This document shows, piece after piece, positions 53,946 to 61,747 of a stretch of 64,000 nt of DNA. The notes beneath the pieces are model-generated. The model made no database searches, had not been told where the DNA came from, and saw only the letters and a program-made list of their open reading frames with translations. The DNA is from Psychrobacillus sp. NEAU-3TGS. GTDB taxonomy: Bacteria > Bacillota > Bacilli > Bacillales_A > Planococcaceae. The position numbers and the translations under genes were made by a program. The stretch spans positions 713,661 to 777,660 of the forward strand of contig NZ_JAPNOZ010000010.1 in the NCBI RefSeq assembly GCF_029955155.1, in the 5' to 3' direction. Within the stretch, counting starts at the first letter, position 1. Every line of letters begins with the position of its first letter.

Positions 53946-54576
53946 CGGCAGCCTCTTCTACCCTCTTCGCAAAATCATCCATCGTTGCACCAGTGAATTC
54001 CTTCCCGCCTATGTAGATTGTCGGTGTAGAAGCAACTCCTAGATTGTTTGCTATATTCATATCCTTCTGCCATGCATCTTTTGCAGAACTTTCGCTATAT
54101 GCAAGACTTACCTTTTCTACTTCTTCAGCAGTCGCCACCTCTGCTAATACTGCCTGTAAAAACTCTTCCGTCATTACATTTTCTTGTCCAGATTCGGTTG
54201 TCTGATTGGCAAATAATAAGTGATGGAATTCCCAAAACTTTTCATTGCCAAGCTCTTTATACACGGTCTCTGCAAATTGTGCAGAAGTCGTAGAGTCTGG
54301 TGCGATGAATGAGTAGTTCATAAAGTAAAACTTCGCTTTTCCTGTTTCCACAAACTGTTCATTGATGAGCGGAAATAATGTACTGTCAAAATCTCCACAA
54401 TGCGGGCATTTATAATCCCCAAACTCGATAATTTCTACTGGTGCCGATTCTTCTCCAATAAACGGCTGCCCTGCATAATCAATGTCTACCGATTCTTTCT
54501 TTGCGTCTGTTAATACGATAATCCCTATAATACATACAGCGATTATTCCAATGATCCAAAATAATTTTTTTGACAA
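53935..54576 (-). CDS. bdbD: Thiol-disulfide oxidase BdbD (DsbA-like)
   Basis: 213-residue DsbA-family oxidase: N-terminal membrane anchor (about 5-23), active site CPHC (57-60) in EFGDYKCPHCGDFDS, and the cis-Pro region GVASTPTIYIGGKEF. It introduces disulfides into exported proteins, with BdbC as partner. TTG start 54576 after TAGGAG. A perfect ACTACA-TCA-TGTAGT box lies 21 nt upstream. Confidence 0.94.
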   Translation of the reverse strand: MSKKLFWIIGIIAVCIIGIIVLTDAKKESVDIDYAGQPFIGEESAPVEIIEFGDYKCPHCGDFDSTLFPLINEQFVETGKAKFYFMNYSFIAPDSTTSAQFAETVYKELGNEKFWEFHHLLFANQTTESGQENVMTEEFLQAVLAEVATAEEVEKVSLAYSESSAKDAWQKDMNIANNLGVASTPTIYIGGKEFTGATMDDFAKRVEEAADGK

Positions 54577-54596
54577 TTAAAACACTCCTAATTAAA

Positions 54597-54611
54597 ACTA
54601 CATCATGTAGT
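54597..54611. promoter_or_regulatory. Predicted BlaI-type operator upstream of bdbD
   Basis: ACTACATCATGTAGT, perfect 6-bp arms with a 3-nt centre; the TACA/TGTA core is that of BlaI/MecI operators. Matches boxes at 55988 and 56088. Confidence 0.7.
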
Positions 54612-54647
54612 GTAATGGGGTAAAAAATGAAAATATCTTGTTTTCTA

Positions 54648-54689
54648 AAGCTCACTGCTCGATTTCCCGGAGAATCGAGCGGTAAGCTT
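54648..54689 (-). terminator. Hairpin after the M56 protease gene
   Basis: 17-nt arms AAGCT..AC.GCTCGATT with two mismatches and a 7-8-nt loop. No strong T run on the minus strand; may insulate the blaI operon from bdbD. Confidence 0.6.
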
Positions 54690-54708
54690 ATCCAAACAAA
54701 AAAATTAA

Positions 54709-55554
54709 CTACGCTATCGCATACATAAAAACGGCGCACATCATGCTAAAAATAGCGAATGATAGCCATGCAACTTTTACCGGAATTTTCATTTGAATTT
54801 GTAATGGATTCAATATATATTCAATTCGGTAATTAACCGATGTATCTGCAAAGGATGCATAGGAAAATGGCATTTTTTTAGCCGTTCCCACCTTTAACAT
54901 TTTCAAAAGTGCGCTACCTAAGTGCACAGATGTTGCTTGTTTTTTAATAGCAAATTCATCCGCTAAAATTTCTTGAATAATTCTAAATTGCTGGTTAAAA
55001 CATTTTAAAATTGGGATATATCCAATTGTAGATGCACAAAGCGATAATATAAATAACTTTAGTGGATCACGGTTTGCCTTATGGTACATCTCATGTGCAA
55101 GGACAGCTTCTAGTTCGTCCCTTGTTAATAAGTTTATCAAGCCTGTTGAAATAACAATTTTAGGTTGCACAAATCCCATGGTAATTGCCATTGGTGTAGG
55201 GTGCGAGATGATAATTACATCTTCTTTTTCATTGCTATAGGTTTGATTGAACTCAGTCGTAAGTTTTTTTGCTCTATATTGCTCTAATCGTGTTTTCATA
55301 CGTGCAGTATGAATTAATTGCGAGCTAATATGCCAAATAGTTAAAAGGAGCGTAAAGATTACGAGTCCGTCCAAAGCATACTCCAGTGAAGATAGACCAA
55401 CTGCCTTCAACCAGCTATGACATACTACCACGAGATTGAATTTGACGTTCCACCCTACTAGTATAGAGACTGCGTATATAGCCATCTGCAGGAAAATGGT
55501 ACCTGAAATGACGAGTGCTGCGAGAAATAGAAGCGATGATTGACGTTTGGACAT
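54709..55554 (-). CDS. M56 family metallopeptidase (BlaR1-like, sensor domain absent)
   Basis: 281-residue membrane zinc protease. Four or more helices (about 6-33, 62-80, 168-186 and 258-280) and the HEXXH motif HEMYH at 154-158 (DELEAVLAHEMYHKANRDPL). Compared with BlaR1/MecR1 (about 600 residues) the extracellular penicillin-binding domain is missing: the protein ends with the last helix. It should cleave or inactivate the adjacent BlaI repressor, 3 nt upstream, in response to an unknown signal, possibly envelope redox state. Confidence 0.85.
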   Translation of the reverse strand: MSKRQSSLLFLAALVISGTIFLQMAIYAVSILVGWNVKFNLVVVCHSWLKAVGLSSLEYALDGLVIFTLLLTIWHISSQLIHTARMKTRLEQYRAKKLTTEFNQTYSNEKEDVIIISHPTPMAITMGFVQPKIVISTGLINLLTRDELEAVLAHEMYHKANRDPLKLFILSLCASTIGYIPILKCFNQQFRIIQEILADEFAIKKQATSVHLGSALLKMLKVGTAKKMPFSYASFADTSVNYRIEYILNPLQIQMKIPVKVAWLSFAIFSMMCAVFMYAIA

Positions 55555-55557
55555 AGG

Positions 55558-55971
55558 CTATTGTTCCTTTTTCAATTCTTTAATTTTTTGCTCTAGCTTC
55601 GCCACAAGGTCATCGTCTACGTCTTCTAGTGCATCCAACATATGACTGACTACAACGTTGCCGAATTCATCCATCAACTCGTTTGTCATTTCTTTCGATT
55701 GCGCACTTAAAAACTCATCCCTCGTTTGTACCGGTTTAAAAAGAGAGGACCTTCCTTCTGCTTTCTTTTGCAAAATTCCTTTTTCTACTAGTCTGTTCAT
55801 GACGGTCATCACTGTGTTAAAATTCGTAACCTTTTCCTTATCAAGCACTTGTTGCACATCTTTAATCGTCATTTCTACGTCGTTCCATAAGATGTCCATA
55901 ATTTTTGCTTCTAGAGGACCAAAAAAGCGGTTCAATCCACTCTCATTCATTTTAAACTTTCGAATTTTCAT
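55558..55971 (-). CDS. BlaI/MecI/CopY family transcriptional repressor
   Basis: 137-residue winged-helix repressor: N-terminal HTH (LNRFFGPLEAKIMDILWNDV, MTIKDVQQVLDKEKVTNFNT, VMNRLVEKGILQKKAEGRSS) and C-terminal dimerisation helices. One ACTACA-N3-TGTAGT-like box overlaps its own leader. Pairs with the M56 protease downstream. Confidence 0.92.
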   Translation of the reverse strand: MKIRKFKMNESGLNRFFGPLEAKIMDILWNDVEMTIKDVQQVLDKEKVTNFNTVMTVMNRLVEKGILQKKAEGRSSLFKPVQTRDEFLSAQSKEMTNELMDEFGNVVVSHMLDALEDVDDDLVAKLEQKIKELKKEQ

Positions 55972-55987
55972 AGCTTAACCACCTCAC

Positions 55988-56002
55988 ATTACACATTGTA
56001 GT
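55988..56002. promoter_or_regulatory. Predicted BlaI-type operator upstream of the blaI-like gene
   Basis: ATTACACATTGTAGT, one mismatch from ACTACA-N3-TGTAGT, followed by TTAAA as in the 56088 box. 17 nt before the repressor start. Confidence 0.65.
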
Positions 56003-56087
56003 TTAAACAGGATTTTCGGTCAAACATATTTGCTCGTATAAGAATATGCGAATAAAATAATTGTATTTTGTAAAGCTCTCTTGTTAC

Positions 56088-56102
56088 ACTACAAAATGTA
56101 GT
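56088..56102. promoter_or_regulatory. Predicted BlaI-type operator upstream of the VOC gene
   Basis: ACTACAAAATGTAGT, perfect 6-bp arms with 3-nt centre, followed by TTAAA; 26 nt before the ATG at 56128. Confidence 0.7.
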
Positions 56103-56127
56103 TTAAATGAAAAAGGAGAAATTTGCA

Positions 56128-57069
56128 ATGAAAAATAAACGATTCATCATCATAGGTATTGTCTTAATAATAGTGTTTAGTTTACTATTTATACTATTTA
56201 AAAAGAACGATTCAACTTATGAAGTATATAATACAGACTCTCCTACTAGAATCGGAGAAGTGCACTTAGTTGTTTCTGATATCGATAACCTTACTGAGTT
56301 TTATCAACAAGTAATAGGATTTGATATTTTATCGAAAGAACCAAAAAGGGTAACACTTACTGCCGATGGGAGCACTCCCCTACTTATACTGGAAGAGAAA
56401 GAGGACTCTGTGGAAAGACCATTTCCCACAACGGGACTTTATCATTTTGCGATCTTAATGCCTAATCATGCTAGTTTAGGAAATATGATGTTGCATTTAG
56501 CACAAACCGAATATCCAATGCAAGGCGCTGCCAATCATCAGTATAGTGACGCGCTTTATTTAGCAGATCCAGATGGCAATGGGATAGAAATTTATGCAGA
56601 TCTTCCTCCTGATACTTGGGAAAGAGACAAGAACGGTGGTTATGCAGGTGGATCTTATCCGATTGATTTTGAAAAATTAGCGAATGAAGCTCATCCTAAT
56701 TGGAGCGGACTTCCGGAAAATACACGGATCGGCCATATGCATCTGCAAGCTACAGAACTTGTAATGACGGAAAAATTTTATGTGGATAGCCTTGGATTTG
56801 ATATTACGAGTAAAGATAATGGTAGTTTATTTTTATCCAAAGATAACTACCATCACCATGTAGCTCTAAACACATGGTCAGGTACTGGGATCCCTGCTCC
56901 ACCAGATAATTCTAGAGGGCTAAAAAACTTTACCCTTCTTTTTTCAAAAGAAGAATTAGACGAAGCAAAAGCTCGACTGACCGATTTGGATTTTCAGTTT
57001 GAAGAGAAAGGTAGCTCAATCATCGTGCAAGATCCCTCAAGAAACACGATTGAAATCATCAGCAAGTAA
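56128..57069 (+). CDS. Membrane-anchored two-domain VOC protein (CatE/glyoxalase-like)
   Basis: 313 residues. One N-terminal helix (about 5-24), then two VOC modules: IGEVHLVVSDIDNLTEFYQQ to DPDGNGIEIYADLP, and IGHMHLQATELVMTEKFYVD to DPSRNTIEIISK. The order resembles Bacillus CatE-type extradiol dioxygenases or double glyoxalases, but those are cytosolic. The anchor implies an extracytoplasmic position. ATG 56128 follows AAAAGGAG; the earlier ATG at 56107 lies before that site. Divergent from the blaI-like gene, sharing its operator region. Confidence 0.82.
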   Translation: MKNKRFIIIGIVLIIVFSLLFILFKKNDSTYEVYNTDSPTRIGEVHLVVSDIDNLTEFYQQVIGFDILSKEPKRVTLTADGSTPLLILEEKEDSVERPFPTTGLYHFAILMPNHASLGNMMLHLAQTEYPMQGAANHQYSDALYLADPDGNGIEIYADLPPDTWERDKNGGYAGGSYPIDFEKLANEAHPNWSGLPENTRIGHMHLQATELVMTEKFYVDSLGFDITSKDNGSLFLSKDNYHHHVALNTWSGTGIPAPPDNSRGLKNFTLLFSKEELDEAKARLTDLDFQFEEKGSSIIVQDPSRNTIEIISK

Positions 57070-57091
57070 AAACATACCTTCTATGCTATAT

Positions 57092-57289
57092 TTAACTTTA
57101 ATGAGTTGGACAAAAAACCAACTCATCAAAGTTAAAGCCTCCGGCGGATGTCACAGATTTGGTAAGGATTTTGTAGAGGATGTTAGCCTAAGTACGTCGC
57201 ATCCATGCGACAACGGCTACCTTACCTGCGTCACGCAGGCTAAAGCTCAATTCCAAATCTGGACGCAATTACTCCGAGGCATAATTGAT
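57092..57289 (+). repeat. Structured compound-hairpin repeat, copy 2
   Basis: Blocks in order: hairpin with 18-nt arms 57092-57109/57118-57135 (one mismatch), conserved GCCTCCGGCGGATGTCACAG, and outer stem 57154-57162/57253-57261. Inside the outer stem lie TTAGCCT/AGGCTAA (57183-57189, 57237-57243), the GTCGCAT-CC-ATGCGAC hairpin and the CCTGCGT-C-ACGCAGG hairpin. The conserved tail GGACGCAATTACTCCGAGGC plus ATAATTGAT closes it. It ends 35 nt before the topB start. Confidence 0.85.
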
Positions 57290-57323
57290 ATAATGGTTAC
57301 CGTGGAAAGGATGTTTTATATAG

Positions 57324-59513
57324 ATGAAGAAAAGTGTAGTAATTGCAGAAAAACCATCAGTAGCTCGCGATATTGCGCGTGTATTGAATTGTCATAAAAA
57401 AGGAAACGGGTTTTTAGAAGGCGACAAATATATTGTCACATGGGCACTCGGGCATCTCGTAACGCTAGCAGATCCGGAAAGCTACGATGTAAAATACAAA
57501 ACATGGAATCTAGAAGACTTACCGATGCTTCCAAATGATTTAAAACTAGTTGTGATTAAACAAACAAGCAAGCAATATAATGCAGTCAAAAGTCAGCTAG
57601 TTCGTACGGATGTTAATGATATTATTATCGCAACAGACGCTGGTCGTGAAGGTGAGCTAGTTGCCAGATGGATTATTGAAAAAGCAAAAGTAAACAAACC
57701 GATTAAACGTCTTTGGATTTCATCTGTTACAGATAAAGCAATTAAAGAGGGCTTTCAAAACTTAAAATCCGGTAAAGCGTACGAAAACTTGTACCATGCA
57801 GCTGTTGCCCGCTCAGAAGCAGATTGGTATATCGGACTAAACGCTACTCGTGCACTGACAAGTAAATTCAATGCGCAGTTATCATGTGGGCGCGTGCAAA
57901 CTCCTACAGTTGCGATCATCGCACAAAGAGAAGATGAAATACGCAATTTTAAACCGAAAACATTCTACGGTGTAGAAGCACATACAACGAATAACCTAAA
58001 ACTAACATGGCAGGATCGCCAAACTAGTGATATGCGGACATTCTCCAAGGAAAAAGCAGAACAAGTTATTGCAAAAGTAGACAATAAGCAAGGTACGATT
58101 ATCGATGTCGATAAAAAACACAAAAAGAGCTATGCTCCACAGCTTTATGATTTAACAGAATTACAACGCGATGCCAATAAAATATTTGGCTTCTCCGCGA
58201 AAGAAACACTAGGTATTATGCAAACACTGTATGAGCGACACAAAGTATTAACTTACCCTCGTACAGATTCGAGATACCTGTCTAGTGATATTGTAGAAAC
58301 GTTACCGGAGCGTCTAAAATCTTGTGGGATTGGACAATATAGACAGCTTGCGAACAAAGTGTTACAAAAACCAATTAAAGCAAATAGAGCATTTGTCGAC
58401 GATAGTAAAGTATCAGATCATCACGCGATCATTCCAACAGAGGAAATTGTCAATCAAGCCAGCTTCACAGATAAAGAACGTAAAATTTATGATTTAGTCG
58501 TGAAACGCTTTTTAGCAGTTCTATACCCTCTTTTTGAATACGAGCAAATTACAGTGAAAGCTTCTATTGGTGACGAAACTTTTGTAGCAAGAGGAAAAAC
58601 GATCCTTTCCTCTGGATGGAAGGAAGTATATGAAAATCACTTTGACGAAGATGAAAATTCGGATGATATGAAGGAACAAATACTTCCTCGTATCGAAAAA
58701 GGCGATAAGCTTTCCATCAAATTCGTAAACGAAACATCTGGACAAACAAAGCCACCTGCAAGATTCAATGAGGCTTCTCTATTAACAGCAATGGAAAACC
58801 CAGCAAAATATATGGGGACACAGGATAAAGAATTAGCAAAAACGCTCGATAAAACAGGTGGTTTGGGTACAGTTGCGACAAGAGCTGATATTATCGAAAA
58901 ACTATTCAATTCTTTCCTATTGGAGAAAAGAGGAAAAGATATTTACCTTACTTCTAAAGGGAAGCAATTGCTAGATTTAGTTCCAGCTGATTTGAAAACT
59001 CCTGCTCTTACAGCAGAATGGGAACAAAAACTCGAGGCTATCGCAAAAGGTAAATTGAACAAAAACCTGTTTATCGGTGAAATGAAAAACTATACAAAAA
59101 CAATTGTTAGTGACATTAAAAACAGCGATAAAAAATTCAAACATGATAATATTTCCACCAAGAGCTGTCCAGACTGCGGCAAGCCAATGCTTGAAGTGAA
59201 CGGCAAAAAAGGCAAAATGCTCGTTTGCCAAGACCGTGAATGCGGACATCGCAAAAACGTATCGAGAGTGACAAACGCTCGCTGTCCACAGTGTAAGAAA
59301 AAACTAGAGTTACGCGGTGAAGGTGATGGACAAATTTTCACTTGTACATGTGGTTACCGTGAAAAGCTGTCTGCTTTCGAAGCACGACGCAAAAAAACTT
59401 CCGGTGGAAAAGCAGATAAACGCGATGTACAAAAGTATTTGAAAAAGCAAAATAAAGAAGAAGAGCCAGTGAACAATGCACTAGCTGAAGCTTTGAAAAA
59501 CTTAAAACTATAA
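57324..59513 (+). CDS. topB: DNA topoisomerase III
   Basis: 729-residue type IA topoisomerase that relaxes and decatenates DNA. TOPRIM domain with SVVIAEKPSVARDIARVLNC and ATDAGREGEL (about 103-112), active-site tyrosine in LTYPRTDSRYLS, and C-terminal zinc-ribbon cysteines (CPDCGKPMLEVNGKKGKMLV, CPQCKK, FTCTCGY). AAAGGATG upstream. Preceded by the structured repeat. Confidence 0.96.
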   Translation: MKKSVVIAEKPSVARDIARVLNCHKKGNGFLEGDKYIVTWALGHLVTLADPESYDVKYKTWNLEDLPMLPNDLKLVVIKQTSKQYNAVKSQLVRTDVNDIIIATDAGREGELVARWIIEKAKVNKPIKRLWISSVTDKAIKEGFQNLKSGKAYENLYHAAVARSEADWYIGLNATRALTSKFNAQLSCGRVQTPTVAIIAQREDEIRNFKPKTFYGVEAHTTNNLKLTWQDRQTSDMRTFSKEKAEQVIAKVDNKQGTIIDVDKKHKKSYAPQLYDLTELQRDANKIFGFSAKETLGIMQTLYERHKVLTYPRTDSRYLSSDIVETLPERLKSCGIGQYRQLANKVLQKPIKANRAFVDDSKVSDHHAIIPTEEIVNQASFTDKERKIYDLVVKRFLAVLYPLFEYEQITVKASIGDETFVARGKTILSSGWKEVYENHFDEDENSDDMKEQILPRIEKGDKLSIKFVNETSGQTKPPARFNEASLLTAMENPAKYMGTQDKELAKTLDKTGGLGTVATRADIIEKLFNSFLLEKRGKDIYLTSKGKQLLDLVPADLKTPALTAEWEQKLEAIAKGKLNKNLFIGEMKNYTKTIVSDIKNSDKKFKHDNISTKSCPDCGKPMLEVNGKKGKMLVCQDRECGHRKNVSRVTNARCPQCKKKLELRGEGDGQIFTCTCGYREKLSAFEARRKKTSGGKADKRDVQKYLKKQNKEEEPVNNALAEALKNLKL

Positions 59514-59516
59514 TGA

Positions 59517-59551
59517 AAACAAGCCGATTCTTTGTATGAATCGGCTTGTTT
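59517..59551 (+). terminator. Terminator of topB
   Basis: 14-bp stem AAACAAGCCGATTC / GAATCGGCTTGTTT with 7-nt loop, 3 nt after the stop. Confidence 0.85.
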
Positions 59552-59554
59552 ATA

Positions 59555-59761
59555 GTTGGTTGCTCCTGCGCAAAGCTCGTCGCAGAAAGTTATTGCTCCT
59601 GCGCAAAGCTCGTCGCAGAAAGTTATTGCTCCTGCGCAAAGCTCGTCGCAGACAGTAATTTCTCCTGCGCGTGAATTGGTTGCTCTCATCCAGAAATTAA
59701 TTGCTTTCGCCGTCCAATTGGTTGCTTTCACACCTTTTTGGTAACCCTTAGCCATTTACTG
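59555..59761 (+). repeat. GGTTGC-core repeat array with 33-nt and 21-nt units
   Basis: TGCTCC cores at 59561, 59594, 59627 and (as TTCTCC) 59660 are exactly 33 nt apart; the intervening 27 nt (CCTGCGCAAAGCTCGTCGCA..) is identical in three units. Then cores at 59681, 59702 and 59723 step by 21 nt and the array closes with GGTAACCCTTAGCCATTTAC. The closing box and 21-nt step match 52719-52866. Open frames across it are by-products of a repeat length divisible by three. Confidence 0.8.
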
Positions 59762-59771
59762 TCAAATAAAA

Positions 59772-59807
59772 GACTCACAAAGTTGGCTTTAAGCAGCTTT
59801 GTGAGTC
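59772..59807 (-). terminator. Terminator of the doxX-like gene
   Basis: 11-bp perfect stem GACTCACAAAG / CTTTGTGAGTC, 14-nt loop, minus-strand TTTTATTT after it. Confidence 0.8.
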
Positions 59808-59851
59808 TCCACTTTATCAAAGCGCGTTTCTAGAATCCGTCACTCGATGTT

Positions 59852-60244
59852 TTATTTAAAATATGCTTCGTCAATAGATAAAAACTTACTTCCGTTTAAC
59901 ACTAAAAACAGAGCAATTACTAAAAATGCAAGATCTAGTTCATAACCAGCCATCTCAGATGTACCTAAAAACCCGATAGCAAATTTCACTTTTATAATTG
60001 CGCCAACCATTAATACAACAAAAAATGCAGAAACTACACGAGTTCCAATTCCTAAAATAAGTGCAATGCCTCCTACTAATTCCAATGTAGCTACTGCATA
60101 AGCGAAGAAACCTAAAATTCCAATGCTTTCAAACCATCCTACCGTATTTTCAATACCACCTTGAAACTTTACAAGCCCATGTATAAAAAAACTAATTCCT
60201 AACACAAGTCTTAATAATAATGTACCAATACCTAATTTATCCAC
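59852..60244 (-). CDS. DoxX family membrane protein
   Basis: 130-residue four-helix DoxX protein (LLLRLVLGISFFIHGLVKFQ, VATLELVGGIALILGIGTRV). Family members take part in thiol/oxidative stress handling or as quinone-linked subunits; role here unknown. GTG start after GAAGGAAAA. Divergent from the XRE-cupin regulator, which may control it. Confidence 0.87.
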   Translation of the reverse strand: MDKLGIGTLLLRLVLGISFFIHGLVKFQGGIENTVGWFESIGILGFFAYAVATLELVGGIALILGIGTRVVSAFFVVLMVGAIIKVKFAIGFLGTSEMAGYELDLAFLVIALFLVLNGSKFLSIDEAYFK

Positions 60245-60470
60245 TTTATTTTCCTTCTTTCGTCTATTTTTTATTCACTTAAAAATATTTTATTCATATA
60301 AGTGAACTTTCTATTTAAAAAAATATTCTTTTTTGAATTGGGCCCAATCAACTAAAACATGGTTTTCTATTAAGAATATTTATTTCTTATAAGATAACAT
60401 CGAGTAATAGATATAGTCAATTAAATTGTGTTACGATATAACCAATAAAACTATTTCGGGAGGATTGAAC

Positions 60471-60998
60471 ATGGAAATTGGCTCCAAAATCCGGGATATA
60501 CGTAAACGAAAGAAGATTACCATTGCGCAAATGAGTGATCAAATCGGCTTGTCAAAAGGGTTTATCAGTAATATCGAAAACGATAATACCTCCCCTTCCC
60601 TCAATACACTACAAACGATCGCAAACTATTTGGATGTTCCATTGCCTTACTTACTACTAGAAAAAAAGGAACATATGAAAGTAGTAAGGAAGTCCGAGCG
60701 AGTGTATACAACACATAATGATATTAAAATTGAACATCTTACCTCTCAAAGCGGACTACGCATGATGCATGTAGAATTAGCACCCGGTGCATCAACCGGA
60801 GAAGCAAATGCGCACGAAGGAGAAGAAAGTCATATTGTCCTTAAGGGAACTGTACTCGCAGAACAAGGGGAAGACTCGGTCATTGCAAATGAAGGTGACT
60901 CATTCAGTTGGAACGCTTGTGTTCCCCACTTTGTTAAAAATATTGGGGAAGAGAACGCTGTCTTACTGATTGCTGTTTATAAGGAAGAGAGTCGTTAA
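60471..60998 (+). CDS. XRE family transcriptional regulator with cupin domain
   Basis: 175 residues: HTH_3 domain (KIRDIRKRKKITIAQMSDQI, GLSKGFISNIENDNTSPSLN) and a C-terminal cupin_2 barrel (HVELAPGASTGEANAHEGEE, GDSFSWNACVPHFVKN) that would bind a small ligand, as in PuuR-type regulators. The ATG 60471 has GGGAGG upstream. Confidence 0.9.
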   Translation: MEIGSKIRDIRKRKKITIAQMSDQIGLSKGFISNIENDNTSPSLNTLQTIANYLDVPLPYLLLEKKEHMKVVRKSERVYTTHNDIKIEHLTSQSGLRMMHVELAPGASTGEANAHEGEESHIVLKGTVLAEQGEDSVIANEGDSFSWNACVPHFVKNIGEENAVLLIAVYKEESR

Positions 60999-61009
60999 GG
61001 GAATTATAT

Positions 61010-61040
61010 AACCGCCAAGGTGAAGATTTCCTTGGCGGTT
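61010..61040 (+). terminator. Terminator of the XRE-cupin gene
   Basis: 11-bp perfect stem AACCGCCAAGG / CCTTGGCGGTT with 9-nt loop; T run weak. Confidence 0.75.
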
Positions 61041-61065
61041 TGTACATTTGTGATAGAAAGTCCAT

Positions 61066-61100
61066 AAAAAAAGGATACCACCAACTGAATGGGATATCCT
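61066..61100 (-). terminator. Terminator of the FMN reductase gene
   Basis: Minus-strand AGGATATCCC..TGGTATCCT hairpin followed by T7, 10 nt after the stop at 61110. Confidence 0.7.
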
Positions 61101-61109
61101 CTGACTAAT

Positions 61110-61673
61110 TTAATGCGTATCAATCGGCTCTTTACAGAGACCTTTGCTCATTTCCGCATACTGTACGAATACACGAGCTAGTTCGCGCAGACGATTATGC
61201 ACATCTTCGTCCACTATTTCATTGTGCTCATCAAAATGGCTTGAATGGGTGTATACATAATTTGGTGTTACAAGACATCTGAAGTAATCCAAAATCGGCT
61301 TCAGCTGATTTTCGATTACTAAGTGATGTTGATATGTCCCACCGTTAGCAACAATAGATACTGGTTTGTATCGCATCGTTTTCGGATGTAAAAAGTCAAA
61401 AGCGTTTTTTAGAACACCTGGAATGGATCCTTGGAAAATCGGCGTTGCAATGATATATCCATCTGCTCGCTCGAACTTACTGACCAGCAGCTTCATATCA
61501 TCATTGTATTGATCCATTGGTCTGCCATCTACAAACTGATGCTCATAATTGGCAAATCGTATAATTTCTAGGGTGTGCTCTGTACTAATTTCCTCTATAT
61601 AGTCTTTCACTTTTTCAAGAATGACACTTGTTTTCGTGCCGATAATTGTTCCGTCTACGAGTAGAATTTTCAT
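61110..61673 (-). CDS. NADPH-dependent FMN reductase family protein
   Basis: 187-residue flavodoxin-like quinone/azo-reductase type protein. Phosphate-binding start MKILLVDGTIIGTKTS, PIFQGSIPGVLKNAFDFL and SIVANGGTYQHHL. It would use NAD(P)H and FMN to reduce quinones, nitro or azo compounds. AAAGGAGG precedes the ATG. Confidence 0.87.
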   Translation of the reverse strand: MKILLVDGTIIGTKTSVILEKVKDYIEEISTEHTLEIIRFANYEHQFVDGRPMDQYNDDMKLLVSKFERADGYIIATPIFQGSIPGVLKNAFDFLHPKTMRYKPVSIVANGGTYQHHLVIENQLKPILDYFRCLVTPNYVYTHSSHFDEHNEIVDEDVHNRLRELARVFVQYAEMSKGLCKEPIDTH

Positions 61674-61747
61674 AGTTGTAGAACCTCCTTTACCCGTACT
61701 TTATTGTATCAAAGAAGGGGCTCTCTTGTGAGAAAATTGGCATGGTT

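Noticed and set aside
59556-59744. 62-codon open frame with an 11-residue repeat (and a longer one on the other strand)
   Set aside because: The frame stays open only because the DNA repeat is 33 nt long; no ribosome site, no coding bias, and it matches the intergenic array family.
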